Assembly (NCBI GenBank): GCA_019239775.1
Contig: JAFAZN010000310.1
Location: 1 to 63,963 of the forward strand
Direction of reading: 5' to 3'
Length of the DNA stretch: 63,963 nucleotides
Source of the DNA: Chloroflexota bacterium
GTDB lineage: Bacteria; Chloroflexota; UBA6077; CF-72
Position numbers and translations under genes: made by a program. The notes beneath the pieces are model-generated. The model searched no databases and was not told where the DNA came from. It saw only the letters and a program-made list of their open reading frames with translations. Below, piece after piece: positions 34,020-43,557 of this stretch (positions are counted from its first letter, which is position 1; each line of letters begins with the position of its first letter).

Positions 34020-35171
34020 TCACAGGAAGGAGCGGTTGGGCTCCAGCCCGAGCAGGTACGCACCGACGTTCTCGTAGTGAGCGCGGCGGCCCTGGAGTTG
34101 CTGCGTGACGGCATGGATGTCGCGGAAGCGGCGTTCGAAAGGGCGGTCGGCGAAGATGGCGTTGGAACCCGCCAGCGTATACGCAGCGTCCACCACAGCG
34201 GCGGCTTCGTGCGTCGCGTGGGTCGAGGCCAACCGTACCGCCGCCTGTTGCGCCACGTGGAGTTCGCCGCTGGCGCAAACGGAGGCCCAGACCTCGGTCA
34301 ATGTCTGGTGAAGATAGCTGCGCGCCGCTCCAAGTCGGGCGTGGGCTAACGCAACTGACGACTGCACCACCGCGTTTTCACGAATGCTCCGCTCCATGCC
34401 GCGCGGGACCTTGCCGGCAGCGAAGTCCACAATGGCAGAGAGCGCAGAGTGCGCCAGTCCCAACCCCACTGAACCGAACGATGGTCCAAAGAGTCCGTTG
34501 TTGCTGAATAAGTACAGGACACCCGGTTGGCGGCGGCACTCCGGTGCATACCGAATGGCGTAGTCGCTTGCCACAAACAGGTCGTCGACGCTGAAGGATT
34601 GGCTGCCGGTCCCGCGCAAGCCGCTGACGTGCCACACATCGTGCAGCGTGGCGCTGCTTTTTGGAATGAGCATCAATCGCTGATCGTGATCCGCATTCGC
34701 GACATTGCACACCGCGAGCAGCCAATTGGCGTGCATGATGCCGCTGGCGAACATCCATTTGCCGGTAATGTGGAATCCGCCGTTCACGGGTGTCGCGATG
34801 CCTGGCCGGTTGTTCTCACCTGGACCATTGGCCAGGATCGTTGCCTGGTCCTTAAACACTTCTCGGGCAACGCGCGGCTCCGCATACGCAATGTAGTTCA
34901 GCAACCCGTTCGCCTGGCCGATGCACCAGGCAATGCTGCCATCGGCGCGCGCAAGCTCCTCGATGACTTTGACATAGGTTGGGAGGTCCAGTTCGAAACC
35001 GCCGAGATCGCGCGCCAGCAGCATGCGGAAGAGGCCCGCTTCGAGCAGCGCCTCGACCAGGTCCGCCGGCGCGCGGCGGTCTTGCTCGATGCGGTCCGCC
35101 TCCGCCTCAATACGCGGCGCAAGCGCGTGCGCCGCCGCGAGAAGCGCCTCCCCTTTTGAGGTGGAATCCAC
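34020..35171 (-). CDS. Acyl-CoA dehydrogenase-like flavoprotein (HsaA/DszC-type)
   Basis: A 383-residue flavoenzyme of the acyl-CoA dehydrogenase fold. The N-terminal helical domain contains LARDLGGFELDLPTYVKVIEELARADGSIAWC, the beta domain ends with WHVSGLRGTGSQSFSVDDLFV, and a C-terminal four-helix domain follows. The pattern SGLRGTGS and the lack of a clear catalytic Glu favour the flavin-dependent monooxygenase branch (HsaA, DszC, hydroxyphenylacetate hydroxylase type) over true dehydrogenases. It starts at a GTG directly abutting the stop of the LLM oxidoreductase gene, so the two are co-expressed. A reductase is not present nearby. Confidence 0.85.
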   Translation of the reverse strand: MDSTSKGEALLAAAHALAPRIEAEADRIEQDRRAPADLVEALLEAGLFRMLLARDLGGFELDLPTYVKVIEELARADGSIAWCIGQANGLLNYIAYAEPRVAREVFKDQATILANGPGENNRPGIATPVNGGFHITGKWMFASGIMHANWLLAVCNVANADHDQRLMLIPKSSATLHDVWHVSGLRGTGSQSFSVDDLFVASDYAIRYAPECRRQPGVLYLFSNNGLFGPSFGSVGLGLAHSALSAIVDFAAGKVPRGMERSIRENAVVQSSVALAHARLGAARSYLHQTLTEVWASVCASGELHVAQQAAVRLASTHATHEAAAVVDAAYTLAGSNAIFADRPFERRFRDIHAVTQQLQGRRAHYENVGAYLLGLEPNRSFL

Positions 35172-36044
35172 TCAGGCGACGAGGGCCGGTGCGAGTTGGC
35201 GCCAACCGTTCATGGCGGACTGCATGTCCGATGGATTCTCCGTCAGCACCTGGATGCAGACGTGGTCCGCCCCGGCGGCATGGTGCTCGCGAATGCGCTG
35301 GGTGATCCGCTCCGGCGAACCCCAGGCGATCAACTCATCCACCAGCCGGTCGCTCCCACCATTGCCGACGTCGGCGTCGGTATAACCCAGCCGCAGCAGG
35401 TTGTTGACGTAGTTCGGCGCATGCAGGTACCGATCCATGGCCGCGCGCGCAATCGTGCGAGCCTTGCTAGGGTCGGTCTCGAGTATCACCATTTGCTCAG
35501 GTGCGACCACCTTGCCAGGTCCAACTGCCTCACGCGAAATGCGCGTGTGCGCCACTGGCATGAAATACGGATGAGTCCCCACTGACCGGTCGCGCGACAG
35601 CTTCAAGCTCAGCGGACCGAGTGAGGCGAGAATCCGTTCGTCAACCGGCACCGGATTGGGCGCCGCGTCCAATTCATCCAGGTAGCTGCGCAGCTTCTGC
35701 AGCGGCTTCTCGTAGCGAATGCCAGCGCCCTCGACAGCGTGCTGGTGAGAGATGCCCAGACCAAGCAGGAACCGGCCGGGATACGCCTGCGTAAACCCGT
35801 GGTGTGCCGCGGCAATCGCCGGCGCAGGATGCGTCCACACGCTGACGATGCCGGTTGCGATGACTGCTTTCTTGGTGGCCCCGAGCAGCGCCTGAATGTG
35901 ATCGACGACGTCGTCATGCCCGCCGCCCGGGAACCACAGGGTGCTATACCCGAGTTCCTCCAGCTCGGCCGCTGCCTCGACCATTGCCTGCCGCTCGCCG
36001 CGGCGCAGCAGGCCGCTCCATACACCGACAGAACCCAGTTGCAT
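35172..36044 (-). CDS. LLM-class F420-dependent oxidoreductase
   Basis: A 290-residue luciferase-like TIM-barrel enzyme (MQLGSVGVWSGLL, TLWFPGG, YPGRFLLGLGISHQ, TRISREAVG). It resembles the TIGR03620-type F420 family seen in Actinobacteria and Chloroflexota. The cofactor is probably F420 rather than FMN, by family resemblance only. It precedes the acyl-CoA dehydrogenase-like gene with no gap and follows the MFS gene by six bases, so all of these reverse-strand genes may share a transcript. Confidence 0.87.
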   Translation of the reverse strand: MQLGSVGVWSGLLRRGERQAMVEAAAELEELGYSTLWFPGGGHDDVVDHIQALLGATKKAVIATGIVSVWTHPAPAIAAAHHGFTQAYPGRFLLGLGISHQHAVEGAGIRYEKPLQKLRSYLDELDAAPNPVPVDERILASLGPLSLKLSRDRSVGTHPYFMPVAHTRISREAVGPGKVVAPEQMVILETDPSKARTIARAAMDRYLHAPNYVNNLLRLGYTDADVGNGGSDRLVDELIAWGSPERITQRIREHHAAGADHVCIQVLTENPSDMQSAMNGWRQLAPALVA

Positions 36045-36050
36045 AACCCA

Positions 36051-37748
<1,698 letters not shown>

Positions 37749-37751
37749 CTT

Positions 37752-38216
37752 TTAGATTCCCTCCAGGGGCTGCACCGCCGCCCGCAGCACGCCGAAGGCC
37801 AGCGTGACCAGCTCCAGCTCGTCGGTGCCCAGCCGCGACAACGCTTCCCGCATCACCTCACCTTTGCCTGCGAGCATCCGCTCGAGCGTTTCCCGGCCAG
37901 TTGGGGTGGCCGTCAGGTGAGCGATACGGCGGTCGCGCGGATCTTCGTGGCGCTCGACGAACCCGTGGTCCACGAGACGATCGACTAATGGAGTTATGGC
38001 TGAGGCGCCGACGCCGAGCAAGGTCGCCAGCTCACGGCTGGTGCGGCCGCTGGGCGAGGCGATGATCGAGCTGAGGGCACGTAACTGCGGCACGGTCATG
38101 GGGCACTCGGACCAGGGCTCGCCGCGGCGGGCGCGAGCCACTTGCAGAGCGGCCATCCACTGATGGAACGCCTGCAGCGCCGCATCCACGCTGGTACTTG
38201 AAGTGGTAGTGGTCAT
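37752..38216 (-). CDS. MarR-family transcriptional regulator
   Basis: A 154-residue MarR protein with helix-turn-helix RTSRELATLLGVGASAITPLVDRLVDHGFV and wing HEDPRDRRIAHLTATPTG. It is followed after 3 bases by the MFS pump gene, and a 15-base palindrome lies 12 bases upstream of its start (38228-38242). It probably represses its own operon. The divergent UPF0182 gene shares the control region. Confidence 0.93.
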   Translation of the reverse strand: MTTTTSSTSVDAALQAFHQWMAALQVARARRGEPWSECPMTVPQLRALSSIIASPSGRTSRELATLLGVGASAITPLVDRLVDHGFVERHEDPRDRRIAHLTATPTGRETLERMLAGKGEVMREALSRLGTDELELVTLAFGVLRAAVQPLEGI

Positions 38217-38227
38217 AAGCTGAATGA

Positions 38228-38242
38228 TTCAGTGTAACTGAA
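38228..38242. promoter_or_regulatory. Probable MarR operator between marR and the UPF0182 gene
   Basis: TTCAGTGTAACTGAA is a perfect palindrome with six-base arms around GTA. It lies 12 bases upstream of the MarR start and 32 bases upstream of the UPF0182 start on the other strand, so a bound repressor could affect both. Confidence 0.6.
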
Positions 38243-38273
38243 AGATTGTACTTTCTGCAACTATTGGGTTGGC

Positions 38274-41129
38274 GTGAACCTCAGGCCCTTTGGGGTTATC
38301 CGCGCGGAGAAACGCGTCCCGAGAGATAATGACCCGCGAGAGACACCCGCTGTGCGCGCGACATCGGCAATCTTTGGCCTGGTCGTGCTGGTCCTGGTCC
38401 TGGGCCCCCTCGGGCTCAACCTGTGGCTGGACGCCCGCTGGTTCGGTGCGCAGGAGCTCGGCGCGGTGTTCGCGCTGCGGCTGCAAACCCAGCTAGCCCT
38501 TGGCGCAGTCGCCGCTGTAGCCGCGGGCGTGTTCATCGCCGCCAACGCGCTGTGGGCTGCCTACAGGCTCCGGCGCGTCGCATCCAAAGAGGATCGCGAC
38601 TCCCGCGGCATGGCCACGCTCTTCGCCGCTATCCCAGCGGCGGCATTGATCATCGGCGTGGGCTTCGGGCTGGCAGCCTTCGGCGACTGGCAAACCTGGC
38701 TTGGCTTCCAGGCGCAGGTCCCGTTTGGCCAGACCGACCCAACCTACGGCCAGGACGTGGCCTTCTACATCTGGACGCTGCCGGCGCTGGCGGCGCTGCG
38801 AGGCTGGCTTACCGGCCTCATCATTCTCACGGCGCTGGGCACCATCGTCGTCTACGCCATCGGCCTGATGTCGATCGAGCCGCCCATTGCCGCCGGCCGG
38901 CCCTACCCGTTCATTTCGCGCGAGCGCGACCTGCGTTATCACCCGCTGCTTGCGCCAGCCGTTCGCCACGTGGCGGTCCTGGGCGCGGTCTTCCTGGTGC
39001 TGGTCGCGGGCTCCTACTGGCTCAATAACTGGGAGCTGGTGTATTCGTCACGCGGCGTGGTCTTCGGCGCCAGCGCCACGGACATGCACGCGGTGTATCC
39101 GTCCAACACGATCATGGCCGGTGTCGCGCTCGTTCTCGCCCTGCTCCTCCTCTTCGTCGCCGTCAGACCCTCCGCTGGCGCGTCCACCGGCTTCCTGGTG
39201 ACCGCGGCGGCGGTTCCCATCCTGTGGATCGGCATCGGTTTCGTACTCGGCGAGATCTGGCCGGCTCTCTACGAACAAGTGGCCGTGCATCCCAATCAGC
39301 TGGCAGCAGAACGTCCGTATATCGACAACAACATCGTGTCCACTCGGACCGCGATGGACCTTGCACGCATCGACGTGCGCGATCTCACCGGTGACGGCAC
39401 GCTCGACGCCTCGGTGCTCGCGAGTAACCAGGCGGCGTTATCGGACGTGCGCATCACGGACTGGCGACCGCTGCTGGCCGCATTCAATCAGCTGCAGCGC
39501 ATTCGGCAGTACTACCAGTTCACCGACGTGGACGTGGATCGCTACGACCTGAGCAACGGTCGACAGCAGGTGATGCTGTCCACGCGCGAGATGGACCCCA
39601 CCAGCCTGGCCCAGGTTGCACGCACGTGGCAGAACACCCATCTCGTGTACACACATGGCAGCGGCGTCGTTGCCAGCCCGGTGAACAGTGTGGATTCGCA
39701 AGGGCTGCCCACGTTGCTGGCCCGCGATATTCCAACCACCAGCAGCGACCCTGCATTGAAGATCGACGTGCCGCAGGTGTATTTCGGCATCCGCGCGGCA
39801 GACTACGCGGTTGTTGGTACGCGCCTGGACGAATTCGACATGCCCAGCGACAACGCGGTGGCTGAAGTGCGCAGCCGCTACACCGGTGGCGGTGGCGTCA
39901 GTGTTGGTAGCGGGTTGGAGCGGTTGATGATGGCCGCGGCCATCGCTGACGGAAACCTGCTGCTCAGCGGTGACGTTACCAGTGATTCGCAATTGCTGCT
40001 GCATCGTCAGATCCAGGAGCGCGTCGCGCACGTCGCGCCTTTCCTCAAACTGGACGGCGATCCGTATCAAGTGATTCTCAATGGCCGGTTGCTCTGGATC
40101 CAGGACGCGTACACGTGGACGAATTTGTATCCGGATGCGACCTCGCAATCGGGCGCGAATTATTTGCGAAATAGCGTGAAGGTCACGATCGACGATTACG
40201 ACGGCTCGATGCGTTTTTACGCGGTGCAGCCGGACGATCCAATCCTGCGCGTGTGGATGCGGTTGTACCCGAGTCTCTTCACGCCGATCGACCAGGCGCC
40301 AGCCGGTCTGCAGGCACATTTTCGCTATCCGGAGGACCTGTTCAACGCGCAAGCCGCGCTGCTTGCGACCTACCACATGACGGATCCGCAGACGTTTTAC
40401 AACCGAGAGGACCTGTGGGGCATCGCCCAGGAGACGTACGTCGATCGCGTGCAGCAAATACAGGCGTACTACACCACCCTGCGTCTGCCCGGGGAAAGCG
40501 GCACCGAGTTCGTCTCGATCCTGCCGTTTACACCGTCGGGACAGAACCGCAACAACATGCTGGCGTGGATGGTGGCGCGCTCGGATCCGGCGCATTATGG
40601 CGACCTGATCGTGTACCGCTTCCCACAGGGCAAACTGGTGTTCGGACCGCAGCAGATCGAAGCGCGCATCAACCAGGAGCCGGCCATTTCGTCGCAAATC
40701 ACGTTGTGGGGCCAACAGGGCTCGCAGGTGGTGCGCGGCAACCTGCTGGTGATTCCACTGGAGGATGCACTGCTCTACGTGCAGCCTCTGTACATTCAGG
40801 CGCAGAGTAATCCGCTACCCGAGTTGAAGCGCATCATTGTGGCATCCACCGGCGCGGTGGTCATGAGCGATCGACTGGACACCGCGCTTGCCGCACTCGG
40901 ACAGGGCCGCTCCGGCGAGGTGCTGTCGTCCTCCGCCCCGGCTCAACAGCAAGCGCAGGCGCCGCCGACTGGCGAGGTCCAGTCCGCCGCGCAGTTGGCC
41001 GCTTCCGCCCGGGACCATTTGCACAACGCTGAACAGGCCGCCGGACGTGGTGACTGGGCGACGTACGGCAATGAGATGGCCCAGGTCCGCGCAGTGTTAG
41101 ATCAATTGGCCAGCGCAGCCGGTCAGTAG
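38274..41129 (+). CDS. UPF0182 family membrane protein
   Basis: A 951-residue protein from a GTG; another in-frame GTG at 38352 would begin just before the first membrane helix. The N-terminal third has about seven membrane spans (starting SAIFGLVVLVLVLGPL). The rest is a large soluble region with UPF0182 blocks such as LAAERPYIDNNIVSTRTA, DVPQVYFGIR, LLLHRQIQERV and FRYPEDLFNAQ. It ends in an Ala/Gln-rich tail with a coiled, acidic helix. The family is found in Actinobacteria, Chloroflexota and Cyanobacteria and has no established biochemical role. A possible SBP-like extracytoplasmic role is speculative. Confidence 0.93.
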   Translation: MNLRPFGVIRAEKRVPRDNDPRETPAVRATSAIFGLVVLVLVLGPLGLNLWLDARWFGAQELGAVFALRLQTQLALGAVAAVAAGVFIAANALWAAYRLRRVASKEDRDSRGMATLFAAIPAAALIIGVGFGLAAFGDWQTWLGFQAQVPFGQTDPTYGQDVAFYIWTLPALAALRGWLTGLIILTALGTIVVYAIGLMSIEPPIAAGRPYPFISRERDLRYHPLLAPAVRHVAVLGAVFLVLVAGSYWLNNWELVYSSRGVVFGASATDMHAVYPSNTIMAGVALVLALLLLFVAVRPSAGASTGFLVTAAAVPILWIGIGFVLGEIWPALYEQVAVHPNQLAAERPYIDNNIVSTRTAMDLARIDVRDLTGDGTLDASVLASNQAALSDVRITDWRPLLAAFNQLQRIRQYYQFTDVDVDRYDLSNGRQQVMLSTREMDPTSLAQVARTWQNTHLVYTHGSGVVASPVNSVDSQGLPTLLARDIPTTSSDPALKIDVPQVYFGIRAADYAVVGTRLDEFDMPSDNAVAEVRSRYTGGGGVSVGSGLERLMMAAAIADGNLLLSGDVTSDSQLLLHRQIQERVAHVAPFLKLDGDPYQVILNGRLLWIQDAYTWTNLYPDATSQSGANYLRNSVKVTIDDYDGSMRFYAVQPDDPILRVWMRLYPSLFTPIDQAPAGLQAHFRYPEDLFNAQAALLATYHMTDPQTFYNREDLWGIAQETYVDRVQQIQAYYTTLRLPGESGTEFVSILPFTPSGQNRNNMLAWMVARSDPAHYGDLIVYRFPQGKLVFGPQQIEARINQEPAISSQITLWGQQGSQVVRGNLLVIPLEDALLYVQPLYIQAQSNPLPELKRIIVASTGAVVMSDRLDTALAALGQGRSGEVLSSSAPAQQQAQAPPTGEVQSAAQLAASARDHLHNAEQAAGRGDWATYGNEMAQVRAVLDQLASAAGQ

Positions 41130-41140
41130 GCGTGGTCACG

Positions 41141-41548
41141 ATGGCGCAGGTCCAGGAGATTGCGCGGCCGCTGCCGCGCAGTTACGAGGTCTGCGTGTAC
41201 GGTCGCTGGAAGTTCCGCGTCGGCAGCATCGTATGGCTCGCCTTCTCGCGCGACGAAATGACCATGGGTTTCGCGTTCCCCAAGGAGTGGCGCGCGATCG
41301 TGGTGGAAGCTGAGCCGCGCAAATTCATGCTGCCGAGCCTGTCGGACATGCGTTTCAACTGGCTGCACGCCAGATTGGATGCGCTGGACTACGACGAAAT
41401 GCACGACCTGGTGATCGACGCGTGGAAATGGGTGGTGCCCAAACGTGTTGCCGCCGAATGGGATGCGCGCCACGCACCCTTAACAAAAACAAACCACGCT
41501 CGTCGCACTGAGCGTTCTGCGTCTTATGTACCATCGCAACAGGAGTGA
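41141..41548 (+). CDS. MmcQ/YjbR-family protein
   Basis: A 135-residue small protein. The ATG at 41141 is preferred to an in-frame GTG nine bases upstream. The pattern YGRWKFRVGSIVWLAFSRDEMTMGFAFPKEWR, and the ending MHDLVIDAWKWVVPKRV, fit the MmcQ/YjbR (DUF419) fold, which resembles the TATA-binding-protein fold. DNA binding has been proposed for this family but is not well established. The C-terminal 25 residues are low complexity. It follows UPF0182 by 11 bases. Confidence 0.72.
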   Translation: MAQVQEIARPLPRSYEVCVYGRWKFRVGSIVWLAFSRDEMTMGFAFPKEWRAIVVEAEPRKFMLPSLSDMRFNWLHARLDALDYDEMHDLVIDAWKWVVPKRVAAEWDARHAPLTKTNHARRTERSASYVPSQQE

Positions 41549-41561
41549 GAGAACTGAGTAG

Positions 41562-42329
41562 ATGCTGACGCTTGCCATCGCCGCCGTGCCCTCGTTCGTC
41601 GCCTCCTGCGTCGAGTGGGCCGAGGCTTTCACGATCGTCCTGGCTGTTGGCAACACCCGCGGCTGGCGTTCGCCGATCTGGGGCGTTCTCGCCGCGCTCG
41701 GCACGCTCACGATCATCGTGGGTGTATTCGGAACCCCGCTGATCATCTTCCACGATCAGGTCACCCAGACCTTCCACATCGTGGTCGGGGTGCTGTTGCT
41801 ACTGTTCGGGATGCGCTGGCTGCGCAAAGCCATCCTGCGCTTCGCGGGCATCATTGCGCTGCACGACGAAGAGCTGATCTACCAGCGCGAGGTGGCCGAA
41901 TTGCGCGCCCAGGGCTTGCAGCCCAAACGCTGGGACAACATCGGCTTCTGGTTCTCCTACAAGGCTGTGTTGCTCGAAGGCCTGGAGGTTGCATTCATCG
42001 TCATCGCGCTGGGAGCGCAAGGCGGTACGGCGCTGCAGGCGGCCATCGCTGGCGCGGCCGCCGCGTTCGTGGTCATCAGCGGCGCCGGAGTGGCGCTGCA
42101 CAAACCACTGACGGTGGTGCCCGAAAACCTCATGAAGTTCATCGTCGGCGCCATGCTTACTACCTTCGGCATCTTCTGGGGCTCCGAAGGTCTGCTGGTG
42201 GAGTGGCCACTGGGCGATGCGACGTTGCTGGTGATCCTGGCAGGTGTCGCGCTGGTCAGTTTGATCGCGGTGCGCATGCTGGCGTTGGTGGCGCCGCAAG
42301 GTGCCCGCGTCGCGGTTCGCAATATCTAG
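41562..42329 (+). CDS. FTR1-like (COG4280-type) integral membrane protein
   Basis: A 255-residue membrane protein with about seven helices. Two helices carry acidic motifs, SCVEWAEAFTIVLAVG and VLLEGLEVAFIVIALG, which resemble the paired RExxE iron-binding helices of FTR1 permeases, with the Arg replaced by Val and Leu. This suggests a metal transporter relative, but the ion is unknown. A 76-residue membrane protein follows after 27 bases and is probably its partner. Confidence 0.75.
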   Translation: MLTLAIAAVPSFVASCVEWAEAFTIVLAVGNTRGWRSPIWGVLAALGTLTIIVGVFGTPLIIFHDQVTQTFHIVVGVLLLLFGMRWLRKAILRFAGIIALHDEELIYQREVAELRAQGLQPKRWDNIGFWFSYKAVLLEGLEVAFIVIALGAQGGTALQAAIAGAAAAFVVISGAGVALHKPLTVVPENLMKFIVGAMLTTFGIFWGSEGLLVEWPLGDATLLVILAGVALVSLIAVRMLALVAPQGARVAVRNI

Positions 42330-42356
42330 GTCCTGAGTCTTGGGAGACGTACCTCA

Positions 42357-42587
42357 GTGAAAACGTTGTTGGCAGCGTGGGAACAAATCTATGGACTCCT
42401 GGTCGAGGATGGCCAGATCGCCATCGGTACGTTGGTGGCTTTCGGTCTGGCAGCCGCCTGGTCCATCTTCGGCGGGGTCGACCTCCGCGACGCCGCGGGC
42501 CCCATCCTGTTCTGCCTGCTGATGGGCCTGCTGCTCGTCAACCTGTACACCACCGGCCGCAAGGCCTACGCCAAACGCACACAATAA
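42357..42587 (+). CDS. Small membrane protein, partner of the FTR1-like protein
   Basis: 76 residues starting at a GTG with a GGGAGA ribosome binding site upstream. Two hydrophobic segments are visible (IAIGTLVAFGLAAAWSIFG and AGPILFCLLMGLLLVNLY), followed by a basic tail. No family is recognised beyond its position directly after the FTR1-like gene, which suggests a small subunit. Confidence 0.72.
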   Translation: MKTLLAAWEQIYGLLVEDGQIAIGTLVAFGLAAAWSIFGGVDLRDAAGPILFCLLMGLLLVNLYTTGRKAYAKRTQ

Positions 42588-42693
42588 GAACAAGAGTTCG
42601 ACTCCACAATAAGTGGTTCTTGCGCTATGCTCTGCGCGCGTCCGCTAAAGCACGAGTCTTCGGACGTTTCTCGGGGGAGAAGAGCAGCAAAAG

Positions 42694-43557
42694 ATGGTCC
42701 GAGCCGTGTGCGTTGCCAGCGCATGGGTGCTGGCGCTGTCCGTTTGGCTATTTCCGGTAACGGCTGCACGGGCTCAAAGCCGCCCGCTGGCTGTCCATGT
42801 GCTCGACGCGGGCGCGGGCGACGCGACGTGGTTAGCAACGCCCGACATGAGCACCGTCGTCGTGCTGGAGTGCGGCACGACCGGCTATGGGCGCCAGTTC
42901 CTATCGTTACTGCTGGCCTCGGGCGTTCAGAGAATCGACGTGCTCGCTCCGACGTCTGCGAGACCGGAGGTCGTCGGCGGCTGCACCGATCTCCTGCAGG
43001 GTCTGCCGGTCGGCCAGCTCTGGCTCACCGGCCAGACCGACCCGTCGACCAGTTGGCGGACCTTCCAGGCGAGTTACCAGGCGGACGGACTCCAGCCAAA
43101 CTACTGGCGGGCAGGTGCCGATCCAGTCGCCTGGGGCGACCTCTCAGCCCAGGCATTCAATCCAGGAGCCGTAGTACCAGGCGCACCGCTGGATCCGTTC
43201 GACGACAGTCTTGCGCTGTTCCTCCAGTATGGCGCTGCACGAATGGTGGTGCTCGGCGGACTTCGCGCCAATGGCCAGTCCGCCGCCGTCCAGGCGGGCC
43301 TACCTCAGGCGTCCGTCCTGAAAACGGCAGTCCATGACGACCGTCAGCTCCCATCCGCAACGTTGCTGAACGCAGTCACGCCGCAGGTGTTGGTGCTGAG
43401 TGCACCTTCGAACGCAAGTGGCTTAGCCAGTATCGGCGTGCCGCAAGTGTGTTCGACCGCCTCCGGAGCTGTCGCCATCAACCTCCCAGCCGATGGCACG
43501 CCGCCGCTCGCGGTGAACGTGCGCAATCAAGCCTGCTCGCTCAACGCCAATGCTTGA
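42694..43557 (+). CDS. Secreted MBL-fold (ComEC-like) protein lacking the metal-binding histidines
   Basis: 287 residues with a signal peptide (AWVLALSVWLFPVTAARAQS). The mature part begins HVLDAGAGDATWLATP, matching the HFIDVGQGDAxLIxxP opening of ComEC-type metallo-beta-lactamase-fold domains. The position where THxHxDH should be reads APTSARPEVVGG. All metal-binding histidines there are missing, so it is probably a non-catalytic pseudoenzyme, possibly ligand-binding. It overlaps the following STAND-like gene by eight bases, implying a functional pair. Ribosome binding site GGGGGAG lies about 15 bases upstream. Confidence 0.72.
   Translation: MVRAVCVASAWVLALSVWLFPVTAARAQSRPLAVHVLDAGAGDATWLATPDMSTVVVLECGTTGYGRQFLSLLLASGVQRIDVLAPTSARPEVVGGCTDLLQGLPVGQLWLTGQTDPSTSWRTFQASYQADGLQPNYWRAGADPVAWGDLSAQAFNPGAVVPGAPLDPFDDSLALFLQYGAARMVVLGGLRANGQSAAVQAGLPQASVLKTAVHDDRQLPSATLLNAVTPQVLVLSAPSNASGLASIGVPQVCSTASGAVAINLPADGTPPLAVNVRNQACSLNANA

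Noticed and set aside
39438-40715. Long reverse open frame of 425 codons
   Set aside because: Antisense to UPF0182, whose family blocks are clear; composition (Arg/His/Gln rich) is shadow-like.
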